Source of the DNA: Chloroflexales bacterium ZM16-3
GTDB lineage: Bacteria > Chloroflexota > Chloroflexia > Chloroflexales > Chloroflexaceae
DNA length: 64,000 nt
Direction of reading: 5' to 3'
Assembly (NCBI GenBank): GCA_004138175.2
Contig: RYFE02000002.1
Location: 62,001 to 126,000 of the forward strand
This document shows, one piece after another, positions 1 to 8,593 of this stretch. The stretch's first letter is position 1. Every line of letters starts with the position of its first letter. Made by a program: the position numbers and the translations under genes. The notes under the pieces were generated by a model. That model was not told where the DNA came from. It searched no databases and saw only the letters and a program-made list of their open reading frames with translations.

Positions 1-1207
1 GGGTCACGCCGGAGTCCTGCTCCATCGCCTCCAGAACCTCGCGGGTCTGGTAGGCGGTGGCCTCCAGGGCGGCGCGGGCGATGTGGCCGCGGTTGATGTA
101 GCGGGTCAGGCCGACCATGACGCCACGGGCATCGGAGCGCCAGTAGGGCGCGAAGAGGCCGGAGAAGGCCGGCACGATGTACATGCCGCCGTTGTCCTCG
201 ACGGTGAGGGCCAGATCCTCGATCTCGGGGGCGCTGGCGATCATCTTCAGGTTGTCGCGCAGCCACTGCACCAGCGAGCCGGTGACGGCGATTGAGCCCT
301 CCAGCGCCCAGACTGTCGGCTCCTTGCCGAAGCGGTAGGCCGGGGTGGTGAGCAGGCCGTTCTTCGAGTGGACGAGCTTCGTGCTGGTGTTCATCAGCAT
401 GAAGTTGCCGGTGCCGTAGGTGTTCTTGGCCTCGCCGGCCTTGAAGCATGCCTGGCCCACCGTGGCCGCCTGCTGGTCGCCCAGGATACCGGCCAGGGGC
501 ACGCCCTGGAGCACGCCGCGACACTCGCCATAGACCTCGCTAGACGAGCGGATCGTCGGCAGCATCGAGCGCGGGATGCCCATGACGCCCATGATCTCCT
601 CGTCCCAGTCCATCGTCTCCATATTCATCAGCATGGTGCGCGAGGCGTTGGAGACATCGGTGATATGGATGCCGCCGACGGTGCCGCCGGTGAGGTTCCA
701 TGCCAGCCAGGTATCCATGTTGCCGAAGGCCAGGTCGCCAGCCTCGGCGGCGGCGCGGGCGCCATCGACATTGTCGAGGATCCAGCGGATCTTCGGGCCG
801 GAGAAGTAGGTGGCCAGCGGCAGGCCGACCTTCTCGCGGAAGCGGTTCTGCCCGCCGTCCTTGGCGAACATGTTCACCAGCTGGTCGGTGCGCGTGTCCT
901 GCCAGACAATCGCGTTATAGACCGGCTTGCCGGTCTTGCGGTTCCAGACCAGGGTCGTCTCGCGCTGGTTGGTGATCCCGACGGCGGCCAGGTCGCTCGG
1001 CGTCGCGTTCGCCTTGGTCAGCGCGCCCTGGACGACGCCCTGGGTGCGCTGCCAGATCTCATCGGCGTTATGCTCAACCCAGCCCGGCTTGGGGAAGATC
1101 TGCTCGTGCTCGCGCTGATCGACTGAGACGACCTTGCCGTCGTGGGTGAAGATCATACAGCGGGTGCTGGTGGTGCCCTGGTCGATCGCGGCGACATACT
1201 TTGTCAT
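1..1207 (-). CDS. glpK: glycerol kinase GlpK (3' end outside the window)
   Basis: Phosphorylates glycerol to sn-glycerol 3-phosphate with ATP in the cytoplasm. The protein opens [16 protein letters not shown], the phosphate-1 loop of FGGY sugar kinases, followed by the GlpK-typical GITNQRET and [10 protein letters not shown] segments. Near the window edge it reads [11 protein letters not shown], also GlpK-like. 402 codons are present; the family is about 500 residues, so roughly 100 C-terminal residues lie beyond position 1. The ATG at 1207 has an AAAGGAG ribosome site just upstream. It is the last gene of the dhaK-dhaL-glpK string and sits where a dhaM gene is often found. A GC-rich hairpin at 1246-1270 lies in its leader. 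Confidence 0.96.
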   Translation of the reverse strand, partial: MTKYVAAIDQGTTSTRCMIFTHDGKVVSVDQREHEQIFPKPGWVEHNADEIWQRTQGVVQGALTKANATPSDLAAVGITNQRETTLVWNRKTGKPVYNAIVWQDTRTDQLVNMFAKDGGQNRFREKVGLPLATYFSGPKIRWILDNVDGARAAAEAGDLAFGNMDTWLAWNLTGGTVGGIHITDVSNASRTMLMNMETMDWDEEIMGVMGIPRSMLPTIRSSSEVYGECRGVLQGVPLAGILGDQQAATVGQACFKAGEAKNTYGTGNFMLMNTSTKLVHSKNGLLTTPAYRFGKEPTVWALEGSIAVTGSLVQWLRDNLKMIASAPEIEDLALTVEDNGGMYIVPAFSGLFAPYWRSDARGVMVGLTRYINRGHIARAALEATAYQTREVLEAMEQDSGVT

Positions 1208-1245
1208 TGGAAGACTCCTTTGTCTGTGAAACGAGAGGGAGGGTT

Positions 1246-1270
1246 CCAGGGAGGGCTATGCCCTCCCTGG
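1246..1270. repeat. leader hairpin of the CAGGGAGGGC family, copy 1
   Basis: Perfect 11-bp arms (1246-1256 and 1260-1270) around a 3-nt loop, about 40 nt upstream of the glpK start. The outer flanks are also G-rich then C-rich (from about 1234 and to about 1280) and could extend the stem. The same core recurs at 2242-2264, 50342-50364 and, shorter, 11069-11089. Confidence 0.8.
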
Positions 1271-1532
1271 ACTCTCCCTTACGGATACTCACCTTTAGGT
1301 GCGAAAGCCCAGGACGTTCACGCCTGGGATGAAGCGCCCCGCTTCAGCGGCTTCAGCCTCTTGACAGTTACGAACATACGCGCTATTCTACCTGATAGCG
1401 AATGGCACATGCATAAGTGAACGTTCGGGCGGTTGCAGCGCATAACGTCACTGGCGCGCTGCGTAAAACGTTCTGCCGAGCTCGTAACCAATGGCTGTGG
1501 GGCGGCACAGCACGGGTGCAAGACCCTTGAAG

Positions 1533-1552
1533 CCCAAGCGTTTACGCTTGGG
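1533..1552. repeat. palindrome after dhaL
   Basis: Nine-bp arms CCCAAGCGT/ACGCTTGGG with a 2-nt loop, 6 bp beyond the dhaL stop codon. A similar motif built around CGTTTACG occurs in the repeat cluster near 9140. No poly-T tract follows on the minus strand, so a simple intrinsic terminator is not supported. Confidence 0.6.
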
Positions 1553-1557
1553 AGCCG

Positions 1558-2196
1558 TCACGAGATTCCCTCCGCCACCTCAAGCATGGCCTTGGCCATC
1601 AGGAAGGCCGATGTGGCGCCGGGGTCCTGGTGGCCGATCGAGCGCTCGCCGAGGTAGGAGGCGCGGCCCTTGGTGGCCAGCATCGGTATAGTGGCCTGCA
1701 TGCCGGCCTCGCATGCGGCCAGTCCTATGCGCATCGCGCTCAGGAAATCCTCGTCGGCGGCGTTGGCCTGCTTGAGCGCGTCGATCCCCGGCCCGATTGA
1801 GTCGATCATTGTCTTCTCGCCACGGGTGGACTTCCCGCGCGACTGGATGCCCTCCAGGGCGGCCTCCAGGGCGGCGATCAGATCGGCCGGCCCGAGCTCG
1901 AAGCGGTCCCCGGTGGCCATGCCGGCGCGCAGGAAGGCGGTGCCGTAGAGCGGCCCACTGGCTCCGCCGACGGTTGACACCAGCGTGGTGCCCACCGTCT
2001 TGAGGATCGCGCCGATGTCCTTGTCGGCCACGCCGGGCAGCTTGGTGATCACCGTGCTGAAGCCCCGGTCGAGGTTCACCCCGTGGTCGGAGTCGCCGAT
2101 GGCCGAGTCGAGCTGGGTGAGGTAGTCGCGCTGCTCCTTCACGGTCGCGGCCACCCGCTCGATGAACGTGATCACGTGCGCTGCGGTGATGTGCAT
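1558..2196 (-). CDS. dhaL: dihydroxyacetone kinase, ADP-binding subunit DhaL
   Basis: The nucleotide-binding subunit that moves phosphate onto dihydroxyacetone held by DhaK. At 212 aa it matches the family length. Asp30, Asp35 and Asp37 in DSAIGDSDHG are the Mg-binding aspartates, at the same numbering as in E. coli DhaL. Later GGASGPLYGTAF is the conserved nucleotide loop. The ATG at 2196 has GGAGG seven bases upstream. It follows dhaK by 82 bp, with a hairpin repeat in the gap. In PTS-type enzymes ADP stays bound and DhaM rephosphorylates it. No DhaM is encoded here, so the phosphate donor is uncertain. Confidence 0.95.
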   Translation of the reverse strand: MHITAAHVITFIERVAATVKEQRDYLTQLDSAIGDSDHGVNLDRGFSTVITKLPGVADKDIGAILKTVGTTLVSTVGGASGPLYGTAFLRAGMATGDRFELGPADLIAALEAALEGIQSRGKSTRGEKTMIDSIGPGIDALKQANAADEDFLSAMRIGLAACEAGMQATIPMLATKGRASYLGERSIGHQDPGATSAFLMAKAMLEVAEGIS

Positions 2197-2241
2197 GGTT
2201 GCCTCCGGCTGTCAATGCAACATAGAAGAGAGGGTGAGTTT

Positions 2242-2264
2242 CAGGGAGGGCGCAGCCCTCCCTG
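2242..2264. repeat. leader hairpin of the CAGGGAGGGC family, copy 2
   Basis: Perfect 10-bp arms CAGGGAGGGC/GCCCTCCCTG with a GCA loop, 46 nt upstream of the dhaL start. It has the same core as the element in front of glpK. Confidence 0.8.
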
Positions 2265-2278
2265 GCCCTCCCTATATA

Positions 2279-3280
2279 TTACACGCCCCAGCGCAGCGCC
2301 GGTGTGTGGACGGGCGCGTCCCAGAGCTTGGTCAGCTCATCGTCCAGCTTGAGCAGGGTGAAGGAGCAGCCGGCCATGTCGAGCGAGGTGATGTAGCTGC
2401 CGACGAGGTTGCGGCTGATGGTGATGCCTTTGGCCTTGAGGATCGTGTTGAGCTCGTTGTACATCAGGTAGAGCTCGATCAGCGGCGTGCCGCCCATGCC
2501 GTTGACGAAGGCCAGCACATGGTCGCCGCTGGCGAAGGGCAGATCCTCCACGATGGGCGTGGCCAGCATCTCCGCGATCTCGGCGGCGCTGGCCAGCTTG
2601 ACCCGGCGGCGGCCGGGCTCGCCGTGGATGCCGACGCCGATCTCCATCTCGTCGTCGGGCAGCTCGAAGCTGGGCTTGCCGGCGTGCGGCACCGTGCAGC
2701 TGGTGAGCGCCATGCCCATGCTGCGGCCCTGGGCGTTCACCTTCTCGGCGATCCGCTTGACCTCGGCCAGGTCTGCGCCAGATTGGGCGGCCGCGCCGAC
2801 GATCTTCTCCAGCAGCACCGTCACGCCCACGCCGCGCCGCCCGGCGGTGTAGAGGCTATCCTTCACCGCCACGTCGTCGTTGGTGACGACGGCGGCCACC
2901 TCGATCCCTTCGGCGGCGGCCATCTCAGCGGCCATCTCGAAGTTCATCACGTCGCCGGTGTAGTTCTTGACGATGTGCAGCACGCCCTTGCCGCCATCCA
3001 CGGCCTTGGTGGCGGCCAGCATCTGGTCGGGGACGGGCGAGGTGAACATGGCGCCGGGGCAGGCCGCGTCGAGCATGCCCATGCCGACAAACCCGCCGTG
3101 CATGGGCTCGTGGCCGCTGCCGCCGCCCGAGATGATCCCGACCTTGCCTTTAACCGGGCCGTCGGCGCGCACGATAATATCGGGGTCATAGGAGACCGTG
3201 AGCAGGTCGGGGTGGGCCGCGGCCATGCCGGCCAGGGCCTCCTTGACCACATTGTCTGGCGAGTTGATCAGCTTCTTCAC
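2279..3280 (-). CDS. dhaK: dihydroxyacetone kinase, substrate-binding subunit DhaK
   Basis: Binds dihydroxyacetone covalently as a hemiaminal on a histidine. At 333 aa it is slightly shorter than E. coli DhaK (356 aa). GGGSGHEP (52-59) is the substrate loop and [10 protein letters not shown] (108-117) holds the acid. His219 in GVGIHGEPG is the covalent histidine. The start is GTG at 3280 with AAGGAG upstream. It lies 30 bp after glpF and is probably co-transcribed with it. With GlpF and GlpK next door it points to uptake and phosphorylation of glycerol and dihydroxyacetone. Confidence 0.96.
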   Translation of the reverse strand: MKKLINSPDNVVKEALAGMAAAHPDLLTVSYDPDIIVRADGPVKGKVGIISGGGSGHEPMHGGFVGMGMLDAACPGAMFTSPVPDQMLAATKAVDGGKGVLHIVKNYTGDVMNFEMAAEMAAAEGIEVAAVVTNDDVAVKDSLYTAGRRGVGVTVLLEKIVGAAAQSGADLAEVKRIAEKVNAQGRSMGMALTSCTVPHAGKPSFELPDDEMEIGVGIHGEPGRRRVKLASAAEIAEMLATPIVEDLPFASGDHVLAFVNGMGGTPLIELYLMYNELNTILKAKGITISRNLVGSYITSLDMAGCSFTLLKLDDELTKLWDAPVHTPALRWGV

Positions 3281-3310
3281 TGAGGCTCTCCTTACGTCAT
3301 TGTGTGGGGG

Positions 3311-4042
3311 CTACATGCCGACGGCGTTCGCCAGCACTGCGGCGACCACGCCGCCGATGATCGGGCCGACGACCGGGACCCACGAGTAGGCCCAGTCCGA
3401 GTCGCCCTTGCCGGGGATAGGCAGGATGGCGTGCATAATGCGCGGGCCGAGGTCGCGGGCGGGGTTGATCGCGTAGCCGGTCGGGCCGCCGAGGCTCATG
3501 CCGATGCTCCAGACCAGCATGGCCACCATGTAGGGGCCGACGCCGGCGGCCGGGCTACCGGCGGTGGCGCCGTTGGCGCTAAAGATCGCGAAGATCACAA
3601 ACAGCAGGACGAAGGTGCCGACCGCCTCGGTGACCACGTTCCAGAGCGGGTTACGGATGGCCGGGCCGGTGCTGAAGCAGGCCAGCTTGAGGCCGGGGTC
3701 CTTCGTGACGCCCCAGTGCTGGTAGTAGGTCAGCCAGACCAAGATCGCGCCGATGAATGCGCCGACGAACTGGCCCGCGATCTGGATCATGGCGATGCCG
3801 AAGTCGCCGCCGGGCCGCAGGGCGGCGGCGATCGAGACGGCCGGGTTCAGTGCGGCGGGCGGGCTGCCGGTAGCGGCCGACACGAAGACGCCGCACATCA
3901 CGGCCAGGCCCCACCCGGCGGTGATCACGACCCAGCCGGCATTATTTGACTTCGACTGGTTGAGCAGCACGCCGGCGACGACGCCGTTGCCGAGCAGAAC
4001 CAGGATCATCGTGCCGAGCATTTCACCGAGAAACGGTCCCAT
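3311..4042 (-). CDS. glpF: aquaglyceroporin GlpF (MIP family)
   Basis: Inner-membrane channel for passive glycerol entry. I start it at the ATG at 4042 (MGPFLGEMLGT), which has GAGGAGG a few bases upstream and gives 243 aa. The longer open frame to 4276 adds an unlikely basic, non-membrane N-terminus. The two pore motifs are NPA at 66-68 and NPARD at 193-197. The Asp after the second NPA arginine marks glycerol facilitators rather than strict water channels. Six membrane spans plus two half-helices fit the hydrophobicity. First gene of the glpF-dhaK-dhaL-glpK string. Confidence 0.95.
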   Translation of the reverse strand: MGPFLGEMLGTMILVLLGNGVVAGVLLNQSKSNNAGWVVITAGWGLAVMCGVFVSAATGSPPAALNPAVSIAAALRPGGDFGIAMIQIAGQFVGAFIGAILVWLTYYQHWGVTKDPGLKLACFSTGPAIRNPLWNVVTEAVGTFVLLFVIFAIFSANGATAGSPAAGVGPYMVAMLVWSIGMSLGGPTGYAINPARDLGPRIMHAILPIPGKGDSDWAYSWVPVVGPIIGGVVAAVLANAVGM

Positions 4043-4626
4043 GAGAGTCCTCCTCACGATCCACAAGACGCGGTAGACAGGTTGCGGCGTATCGTCCTTG
4101 ATAGCGTTCGGGCTGCTGAGGGTTTGCCGTGCGGCGTGGCGCGGCCTACAGCTCCGTTGTGGCAACCCTCTGCTCCTGCTTATCGTCTTCAGGCAACATG
4201 CGACGCTGCGCGTTGCCGGCTCACCCCCTTTCGGGCGCACATAAATAAGGCGGGCTGCCTCTGGCGGCAGCGCCAAGTCATACTATGAGGGAACTCCGAG
4301 CCTGGGGCGAGCCGCCCTGGGCGAGAGTCAGTGATGCGAAGGTGTGGGTTGTGGTTGTGGTTTGCCGCCAGTGTCCCGTGGAGTGCCCCTCGTCATTGAG
4401 CAGACTGGTGACGCTGGTTTGTAGGATCGTATGATCAGGGCCGTGGCACCCGGCATGCCAAAGCGTTCACGAGCGACAATGCGCGTGGGGTGGAGGGTGT
4501 TGTGGAATGGTTAAGGCGGGTGACATATGTATGATAGCAGACCGCTCAAGCGGGCGTCAAGGGTGCAGGGTGTGCAAGAATAATCAAAAATGTTTCAGAA
4601 TTGAAACAACACGTCTCATGATTGTT
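4043..4626. promoter_or_regulatory. regulatory spacer upstream of glpF
   Basis: 584 bp between the regulator gene and glpF with no credible gene. It contains an imperfect stem-loop near 4117-4170 (GAGGGTTTGCC pairing with GGCAACCCTC) and the 18-bp palindrome at 4591-4608. The glpF promoter must lie here, but I could not pick a convincing -35/-10 pair. Confidence 0.55.
4591..4608. promoter_or_regulatory. candidate upstream activator site
   Basis: TGTTTCAGAATTGAAACA is a perfect inverted repeat with 7-bp arms and a 4-bp spacer. A further half-site TTGTTTCA lies at 4622-4629, across the 3' end of the regulator gene. It is about 550 bp upstream of glpF, a distance typical of enhancer sites for Fis-type HTH activators of the AcoR/DhaR group. 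That the neighbouring regulator binds it is inference. Confidence 0.5.
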
Positions 4627-6528
4627 TCACGGCGCATGGGTGGTAGGCCAAAAGTCAGCCTTGGTGATCCGGTGGTTGACCATCTTCCGCCAGAGCGTGG
4701 CCCGGCTGATGCCGAGCAGTTCGGCGGTGCGTCCGAGGTGGCCGGCGGCCTGGTGCCCAGCGCGCAAAATAGCCTCTCGCTCGCTGAGCTTATGGTTGTC
4801 GTCCAGGCTCGGGCTGTGGGGCGGGTCCAGCGGCGCGGCGACATGAATGATCGCCGGGGGCAGATCCTCCAGCCCGATCACACTCTTCTCGCTGCTGTGC
4901 AGCACCCGCTCAATGGTCAGCTCCAGCTCGCGCACATTGCCGGGCCAGGGGTAGGCGCGCATCGCCTGGAGCGCGTCGGGGGCGAAGGCCACCTGGCGGC
5001 CGAGCCGGTCGCTCAACAGCAGCAGCAGGTGGTTGATCAGCAGCAGCAGGTCGTCGCCTCGGGCGCGCAGGGGCGGGATATCGACGCTAAAGGCGCTCAG
5101 GCGGGCAGCGAGGTCGGCGCGGAAACGGCCCTCCTGGACGAGCCGCCCCATGTCGGCGGCGGTGACAACAATCCGCACATCGATCGGCAGGGGCTGCATT
5201 CCACCGGTGCGGATGATCCGCTTCATCTCGATGGCGCGGAGCAGGCCAGTCTGAAGCTCAGAGGGGAGGACGTCGGCCTCCTCCAGGTAGATCATGCCGC
5301 CGTAGGCCAGCTCAAGCTTGCCTGGGCGGCTGGTCTGATCGTCGGCGCGCGGCCCGCCCTCGACCCCGAACAGCTCGCTGGACAGCAGGGTACGCGGCAC
5401 AGCGGCGCAGTTTAGACGCACGAAGGGGCCGCGGGCGCGGCTGCTGGCGTTGTGAATGGCCTGGGCGAAGATCTCCTTGCCCACGCCCGGCTCGCCATTG
5501 AGCATGATCGCGCCGCTGGCCCCGGCAGCCATATGGGCATGGTGCAGCGCCTGGAGCATCGCCGGGCTCTGGCCGATAATGTCGTGGAAGGTGAACTGGG
5601 CCTGGGCGCCGACCACGCGCTGCACAAGCTGGTTGATGCTCTGGGATGGCCGGGCGGTGATCAGGGCTCCGAGGTAGCGCTGCTCGCTGTTCCAGACAGG
5701 GTGGACGCTACAGAGGGCGGCTAGGGCGGTTCGGCGGCCCTGCCAGAGCAGCTCCTGCTCGGCCAGCTCGGTACGGTCGTGGAGCGCCTGGCGCACCATC
5801 TCGGGCAGGGCTAGAGCCTGATCGACCGGGCGGCCCGCCACCGTTCGCGCGCTGACGCCGAGCATCTCGGCGGCCCGGCTGTTGATGCGGCGGATCTCGC
5901 CGCTCGGGCCAATAAAGATCAGCCCCTCGCTCATCGCCTCCAGCGTGGCGTAGAGCTCGGCCAGCTGGTCGTTCGCATCGGCGAGCAGCTTGTCGGCCCG
6001 CAGCTGGTTGTGTAGCGCCTGGGCCGTGGCAATGGCTAGGCCGAGGGTGTGCAGGTGGGCGCTCTCCGCGTCTGTAATGATCGCCAGCGCACCCAGGGGC
6101 TGCCCATCCACATCGAAGATCGGCGCGGCCGCAATGGCCAGCGGGCGCAGCTGGGCGCTGAAGTGCTCTACGCCGACGGTCTGGATGGGCAGCGCCTCGC
6201 GCAGCGCCAGGTCCACCGCATTGCTGCCGGCCCGCTCCTCGCTCAGATCGACCGGCGGGGCCAGGCCGCAGCTGCGGGCCAGGGCGACGGTGATCGGGTC
6301 GCCCTCGATATGCAGGGCCACCGCCTGGGCGTCGGCGAGCACGACGGCGAAGCCCGGCCCCTCGATCAGCTGGTAGACATCCTCAATCGAGGATCGGGCC
6401 AGGTCGAGCAGGCGCAGGGCCTGGCCGTCGGGGGGAGCCGTCGGCGTCGGCCCGTCTGCCGGGCGCTGGCCGCGCACCGCGCAGCGCTGCCACGAGCGCT
6501 GGATGGGCGGGGCGGGGTGGGTGTCCAT
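4627..6528 (-). CDS. DhaR-like AAA+ transcriptional activator lacking the GAFTGA loop
   Basis: 633 aa from the ATG at 6528. Nine extra N-terminal codons in the longer frame come from a short tandem repeat and are rejected. Order: a GAF-like sensor (about 45-170), PAS (195-300), AAA+ domain with Walker A GEPGVGKE (345-352) and Walker B-like GMIYLEEAD (411-419), and a Fis-type HTH (583-617). The sigma54 contact motif GAFTGA is replaced by GPRADD (392-397). E. coli DhaR likewise works without sigma54. Divergence from the canonical motif plus the adjacent dhaK/dhaL genes point to control of this glycerol/dihydroxyacetone operon. In E. coli, DhaL activates and DhaK inhibits DhaR. Confidence 0.85.
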   Translation of the reverse strand: MDTHPAPPIQRSWQRCAVRGQRPADGPTPTAPPDGQALRLLDLARSSIEDVYQLIEGPGFAVVLADAQAVALHIEGDPITVALARSCGLAPPVDLSEERAGSNAVDLALREALPIQTVGVEHFSAQLRPLAIAAAPIFDVDGQPLGALAIITDAESAHLHTLGLAIATAQALHNQLRADKLLADANDQLAELYATLEAMSEGLIFIGPSGEIRRINSRAAEMLGVSARTVAGRPVDQALALPEMVRQALHDRTELAEQELLWQGRRTALAALCSVHPVWNSEQRYLGALITARPSQSINQLVQRVVGAQAQFTFHDIIGQSPAMLQALHHAHMAAGASGAIMLNGEPGVGKEIFAQAIHNASSRARGPFVRLNCAAVPRTLLSSELFGVEGGPRADDQTSRPGKLELAYGGMIYLEEADVLPSELQTGLLRAIEMKRIIRTGGMQPLPIDVRIVVTAADMGRLVQEGRFRADLAARLSAFSVDIPPLRARGDDLLLLINHLLLLLSDRLGRQVAFAPDALQAMRAYPWPGNVRELELTIERVLHSSEKSVIGLEDLPPAIIHVAAPLDPPHSPSLDDNHKLSEREAILRAGHQAAGHLGRTAELLGISRATLWRKMVNHRITKADFWPTTHAP

Positions 6529-6537
6529 AGTGTCAAT

Positions 6538-6563
6538 GCAAAAGGCAAAAGGCAAAAGGCAAA
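6538..6563. repeat. heptamer tandem repeat (GCAAAAG)
   Basis: Three perfect 7-bp units GCAAAAG followed by GCAAA, just upstream of the regulator's start codon at 6528. One of several 7-bp-period repeats in this window. Confidence 0.85.
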
Positions 6564-6605
6564 CATTAATTACCGCACGAAAGCCGGGTCAGTGCCCTCA
6601 CGCAC

Positions 6606-7667
6606 TCAGTGGCTCAGTGATGGCACCTGCTGAGTCAGACAGTGCCATGCGCCCAGCCCCCAGATGATATCGGTGCAGTCGATGCCGACCACCCGGCGCT
6701 CGGGGAAGCAGCCCTGGATGATCGCGGCGGCCCGCTGGTCGTTGGGGTGGTTGTAGAAGGGCACCAGGACGATGCGGTTGGCGATGTAGAAGTTGGCGTA
6801 GCTGGCCGGCAATCGCTGATCCTCATACACGACTGGCGGCGGCATGGGCAGCGTCAGGATGCGCAGGGGCCGCCCGTCGAGGCCAGTCATCAGATGGAGC
6901 CGACGCAGGTTCTCCTGGAGGATGAGGTAGTTCTCGTCCTGGGGGTCGTCCTCGACAGCGGTGAGGATGGTGTCGGTGTCAACAAAGCGGCTGATGTCGT
7001 CGATATGGCCATCGGTGTCATCGCCGACAATGCCCTCGCCCAGCCAGAGGATCTTCTCCACGCCCAGGAAGTCGCGCAACCTCGCCTCGATATCCTCGCG
7101 GCTCAGCTCGGGGTTCCGATTCTGGTTGAGCAGGCACTGCTCGGATGTCAGCAGCAGCCCGGTGCCATTCACATCGATCGAGCCGCCCTCCAGGATCATC
7201 TCGGGCTTAAAGCGCGGCACGCCGAGGTGCTCGGCCATGCGGGCGGGGATCTGGTTGTCAAGGTCGGAGGGCGGGTACTTGCCGCCCCAGGCATTATACT
7301 CCCAGTCGATCGCCGCAAGCCGGGGCGCATCGCGGTGCGCCCCGGCTGTCGAATTTCTGACAACAAAGATCGCCCCGTGGTCGCGGCACCAAGCGTCATT
7401 GGTAAAGAAGTCGTGCAGGCGGATGTCGCCGGTCGCCCCGGCCTCGTCCAGGTACGCGCGGGCGCGGGCGGCCAGATCATCGTCGCATGCATTAATGTGG
7501 ACGGTCTCGGATGTTGCCAGGGCGGCGACCATACGCGCATAGACCGGCTCAATGCGGTCAAACTTGCCCGGCCAGCTGTTTCGCTTGTGGGGCCAGGAGA
7601 TCCAGGTGGCCTGGTGCGGCTCCCACTCGGCGGGCATGTGGTAGCCAAGGGATGCAGGAGTCGTCAT
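6606..7667 (-). CDS. aguA: agmatine deiminase AguA
   Basis: Hydrolyses agmatine to N-carbamoylputrescine and ammonia; cytoplasmic, of the guanidino-group-modifying (PAD_porph) fold. 353 aa. It shows the family segments MPAEWEPHQATWISWP near the N-terminus, NDAWCRDHG, EGGSIDVNG, and TDGHIDDISRF with the catalytic His. Cys343 in GAWHCLTQQ is the nucleophile. Immediately downstream of aguB in the same direction, with a palindromic repeat between them, so the pair performs the two steps from agmatine to putrescine. No arginine decarboxylase is in the window. Confidence 0.95.
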   Translation of the reverse strand: MTTPASLGYHMPAEWEPHQATWISWPHKRNSWPGKFDRIEPVYARMVAALATSETVHINACDDDLAARARAYLDEAGATGDIRLHDFFTNDAWCRDHGAIFVVRNSTAGAHRDAPRLAAIDWEYNAWGGKYPPSDLDNQIPARMAEHLGVPRFKPEMILEGGSIDVNGTGLLLTSEQCLLNQNRNPELSREDIEARLRDFLGVEKILWLGEGIVGDDTDGHIDDISRFVDTDTILTAVEDDPQDENYLILQENLRRLHLMTGLDGRPLRILTLPMPPPVVYEDQRLPASYANFYIANRIVLVPFYNHPNDQRAAAIIQGCFPERRVVGIDCTDIIWGLGAWHCLTQQVPSLSH

Positions 7668-7678
7668 ATGGTATCCTC

Positions 7679-7706
7679 GTAGGGGCGCAGCGCGCTGCGC
7701 CCTTAC
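7679..7706. repeat. GTAGGGGCG palindrome supplying the aguB stop codon
   Basis: 28 bp with half-sites GTAGGGGCGCAGCG and GTAAGGGCGCAGCG, one mismatch between arms. The outer edge on the minus strand, GTAAGGGCG, contains the TAA stop of aguB (7703-7705). The same design is seen at 12871-12898. Confidence 0.85.
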
Positions 7707-8593
7707 ATGTCATCGATATACCTTTTCGTGATCTCGCCATACGCGTCGATCCGACGGTCGCGCAGGAAGGGCCAGTGGGTGCGCTGGACATCGAGGCGGG
7801 CCAGGTCGACCGGCGCCACGAGGACATCGGGTTTGTCGATAGGTGCCTTGGCGAGGATGGTGCCGCTGGGGTCGCTGAGGAAGCTCTGGCCCCAGAACGC
7901 GATGCCGCCAGCGGGATCGCCCTCGTGGCCGGTGCGGTTCACGCTGACCACGTAGCAGCCGTTGGCCACGCCGTGCGAGCGCTGGATGGTCTCCCAGCTC
8001 TGGTGCTGGGCCTCGCCGTACTCGGCCTTCTCGGCGGGGTGCCAGCCGATGGCGGTCGGGTAGAAGAGCAGGTCGGCCCCGCGCAGGGCGGTGAGCCGGG
8101 CCGCCTCGGGGTACCACTGGTCCCAGCAGATCAGCACGCCGACCCTGGCAAACTTCGTCTGAAACACCTTGAAGCCGAGGTCGCCCGGCGTGAAGTAGAA
8201 CTTCTCGTAGAAGAGCGGGTCGTCGGGAATGTGCATCTTGCGGTACTTGCCAAGGTAGCTGCCGTCTGCGTCGATCACGGCGGCGGTGTTGTGGTAGAGC
8301 CCCTCGGCGCGCTTCTCGAAGAGGCTGGCGATGATCACCACGCCGAGCTCGCGGGCCAGGGCGCTGAAGGCTGCGGTGCTCGGGCCGGGCACGGGCTCGG
8401 CCAGGGAGAAGTTGACATAATCTTCGCTCTGGCAGAAATAGCGCGAGCGGAACAGCTCAGGCAGGCAGATGATCTGGGCTCCCTGGGCCGCCGCCGCGCG
8501 CACGCCGTCCAGGGCGGCGGCCATATTCGCCTCGGGATCGTCGCTCATCGTCAGCTGGACGAGGCCGATATGGACGATTCGGGAGGTGCTCAT
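7703..8593 (-). CDS. aguB: N-carbamoylputrescine amidase AguB
   Basis: A nitrilase-superfamily amidase that splits N-carbamoylputrescine into putrescine, CO2 and ammonia. 296 aa, the usual length. The catalytic triad is visible: Glu46 in CLPELF, Lys119 in KYRKMHIPD and Cys156 in LICWDQW. The block HQSWETIQRSHGVANG and NRTG near the end are typical of AguB rather than general amidases. The ATG at 8593 overlaps the TGA of the upstream gene, indicating translational coupling. Its own stop codon lies inside a palindromic repeat. Confidence 0.96.
   Translation of the reverse strand: MSTSRIVHIGLVQLTMSDDPEANMAAALDGVRAAAAQGAQIICLPELFRSRYFCQSEDYVNFSLAEPVPGPSTAAFSALARELGVVIIASLFEKRAEGLYHNTAAVIDADGSYLGKYRKMHIPDDPLFYEKFYFTPGDLGFKVFQTKFARVGVLICWDQWYPEAARLTALRGADLLFYPTAIGWHPAEKAEYGEAQHQSWETIQRSHGVANGCYVVSVNRTGHEGDPAGGIAFWGQSFLSDPSGTILAKAPIDKPDVLVAPVDLARLDVQRTHWPFLRDRRIDAYGEITKRYIDDM

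Larger units (their letters stand above)
1208..1557. other. spacer between dhaL and glpK
   Basis: 350 bp without a credible gene. It holds the hairpin at 1246-1270 and two related palindromes. One is CCCAAGCGT...ACGCTTGGG (1533-1552), directly after the dhaL stop. The other is CCCAGG...CCTGGG (1308-1328). The first could end or protect the dhaL transcript, but no T-run follows it. Confidence 0.6.

Noticed and set aside
2162-3283. 373-codon plus-strand open frame over dhaK
   Set aside because: Antisense shadow of a GC-rich gene; His/Asp/Gly-rich composition with no domain, and DhaK on the other strand has all active-site motifs.
4043-4276. N-terminal extension of GlpF
   Set aside because: The extension is basic and non-membrane, with no ribosome site; the ATG at 4042 has GAGGAGG and the usual MIP N-terminus.
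4507-5415. 302-codon plus-strand open frame in the regulator region
   Set aside because: Mostly antisense to the AAA+ domain; composition and lack of domain mark it as a shadow.
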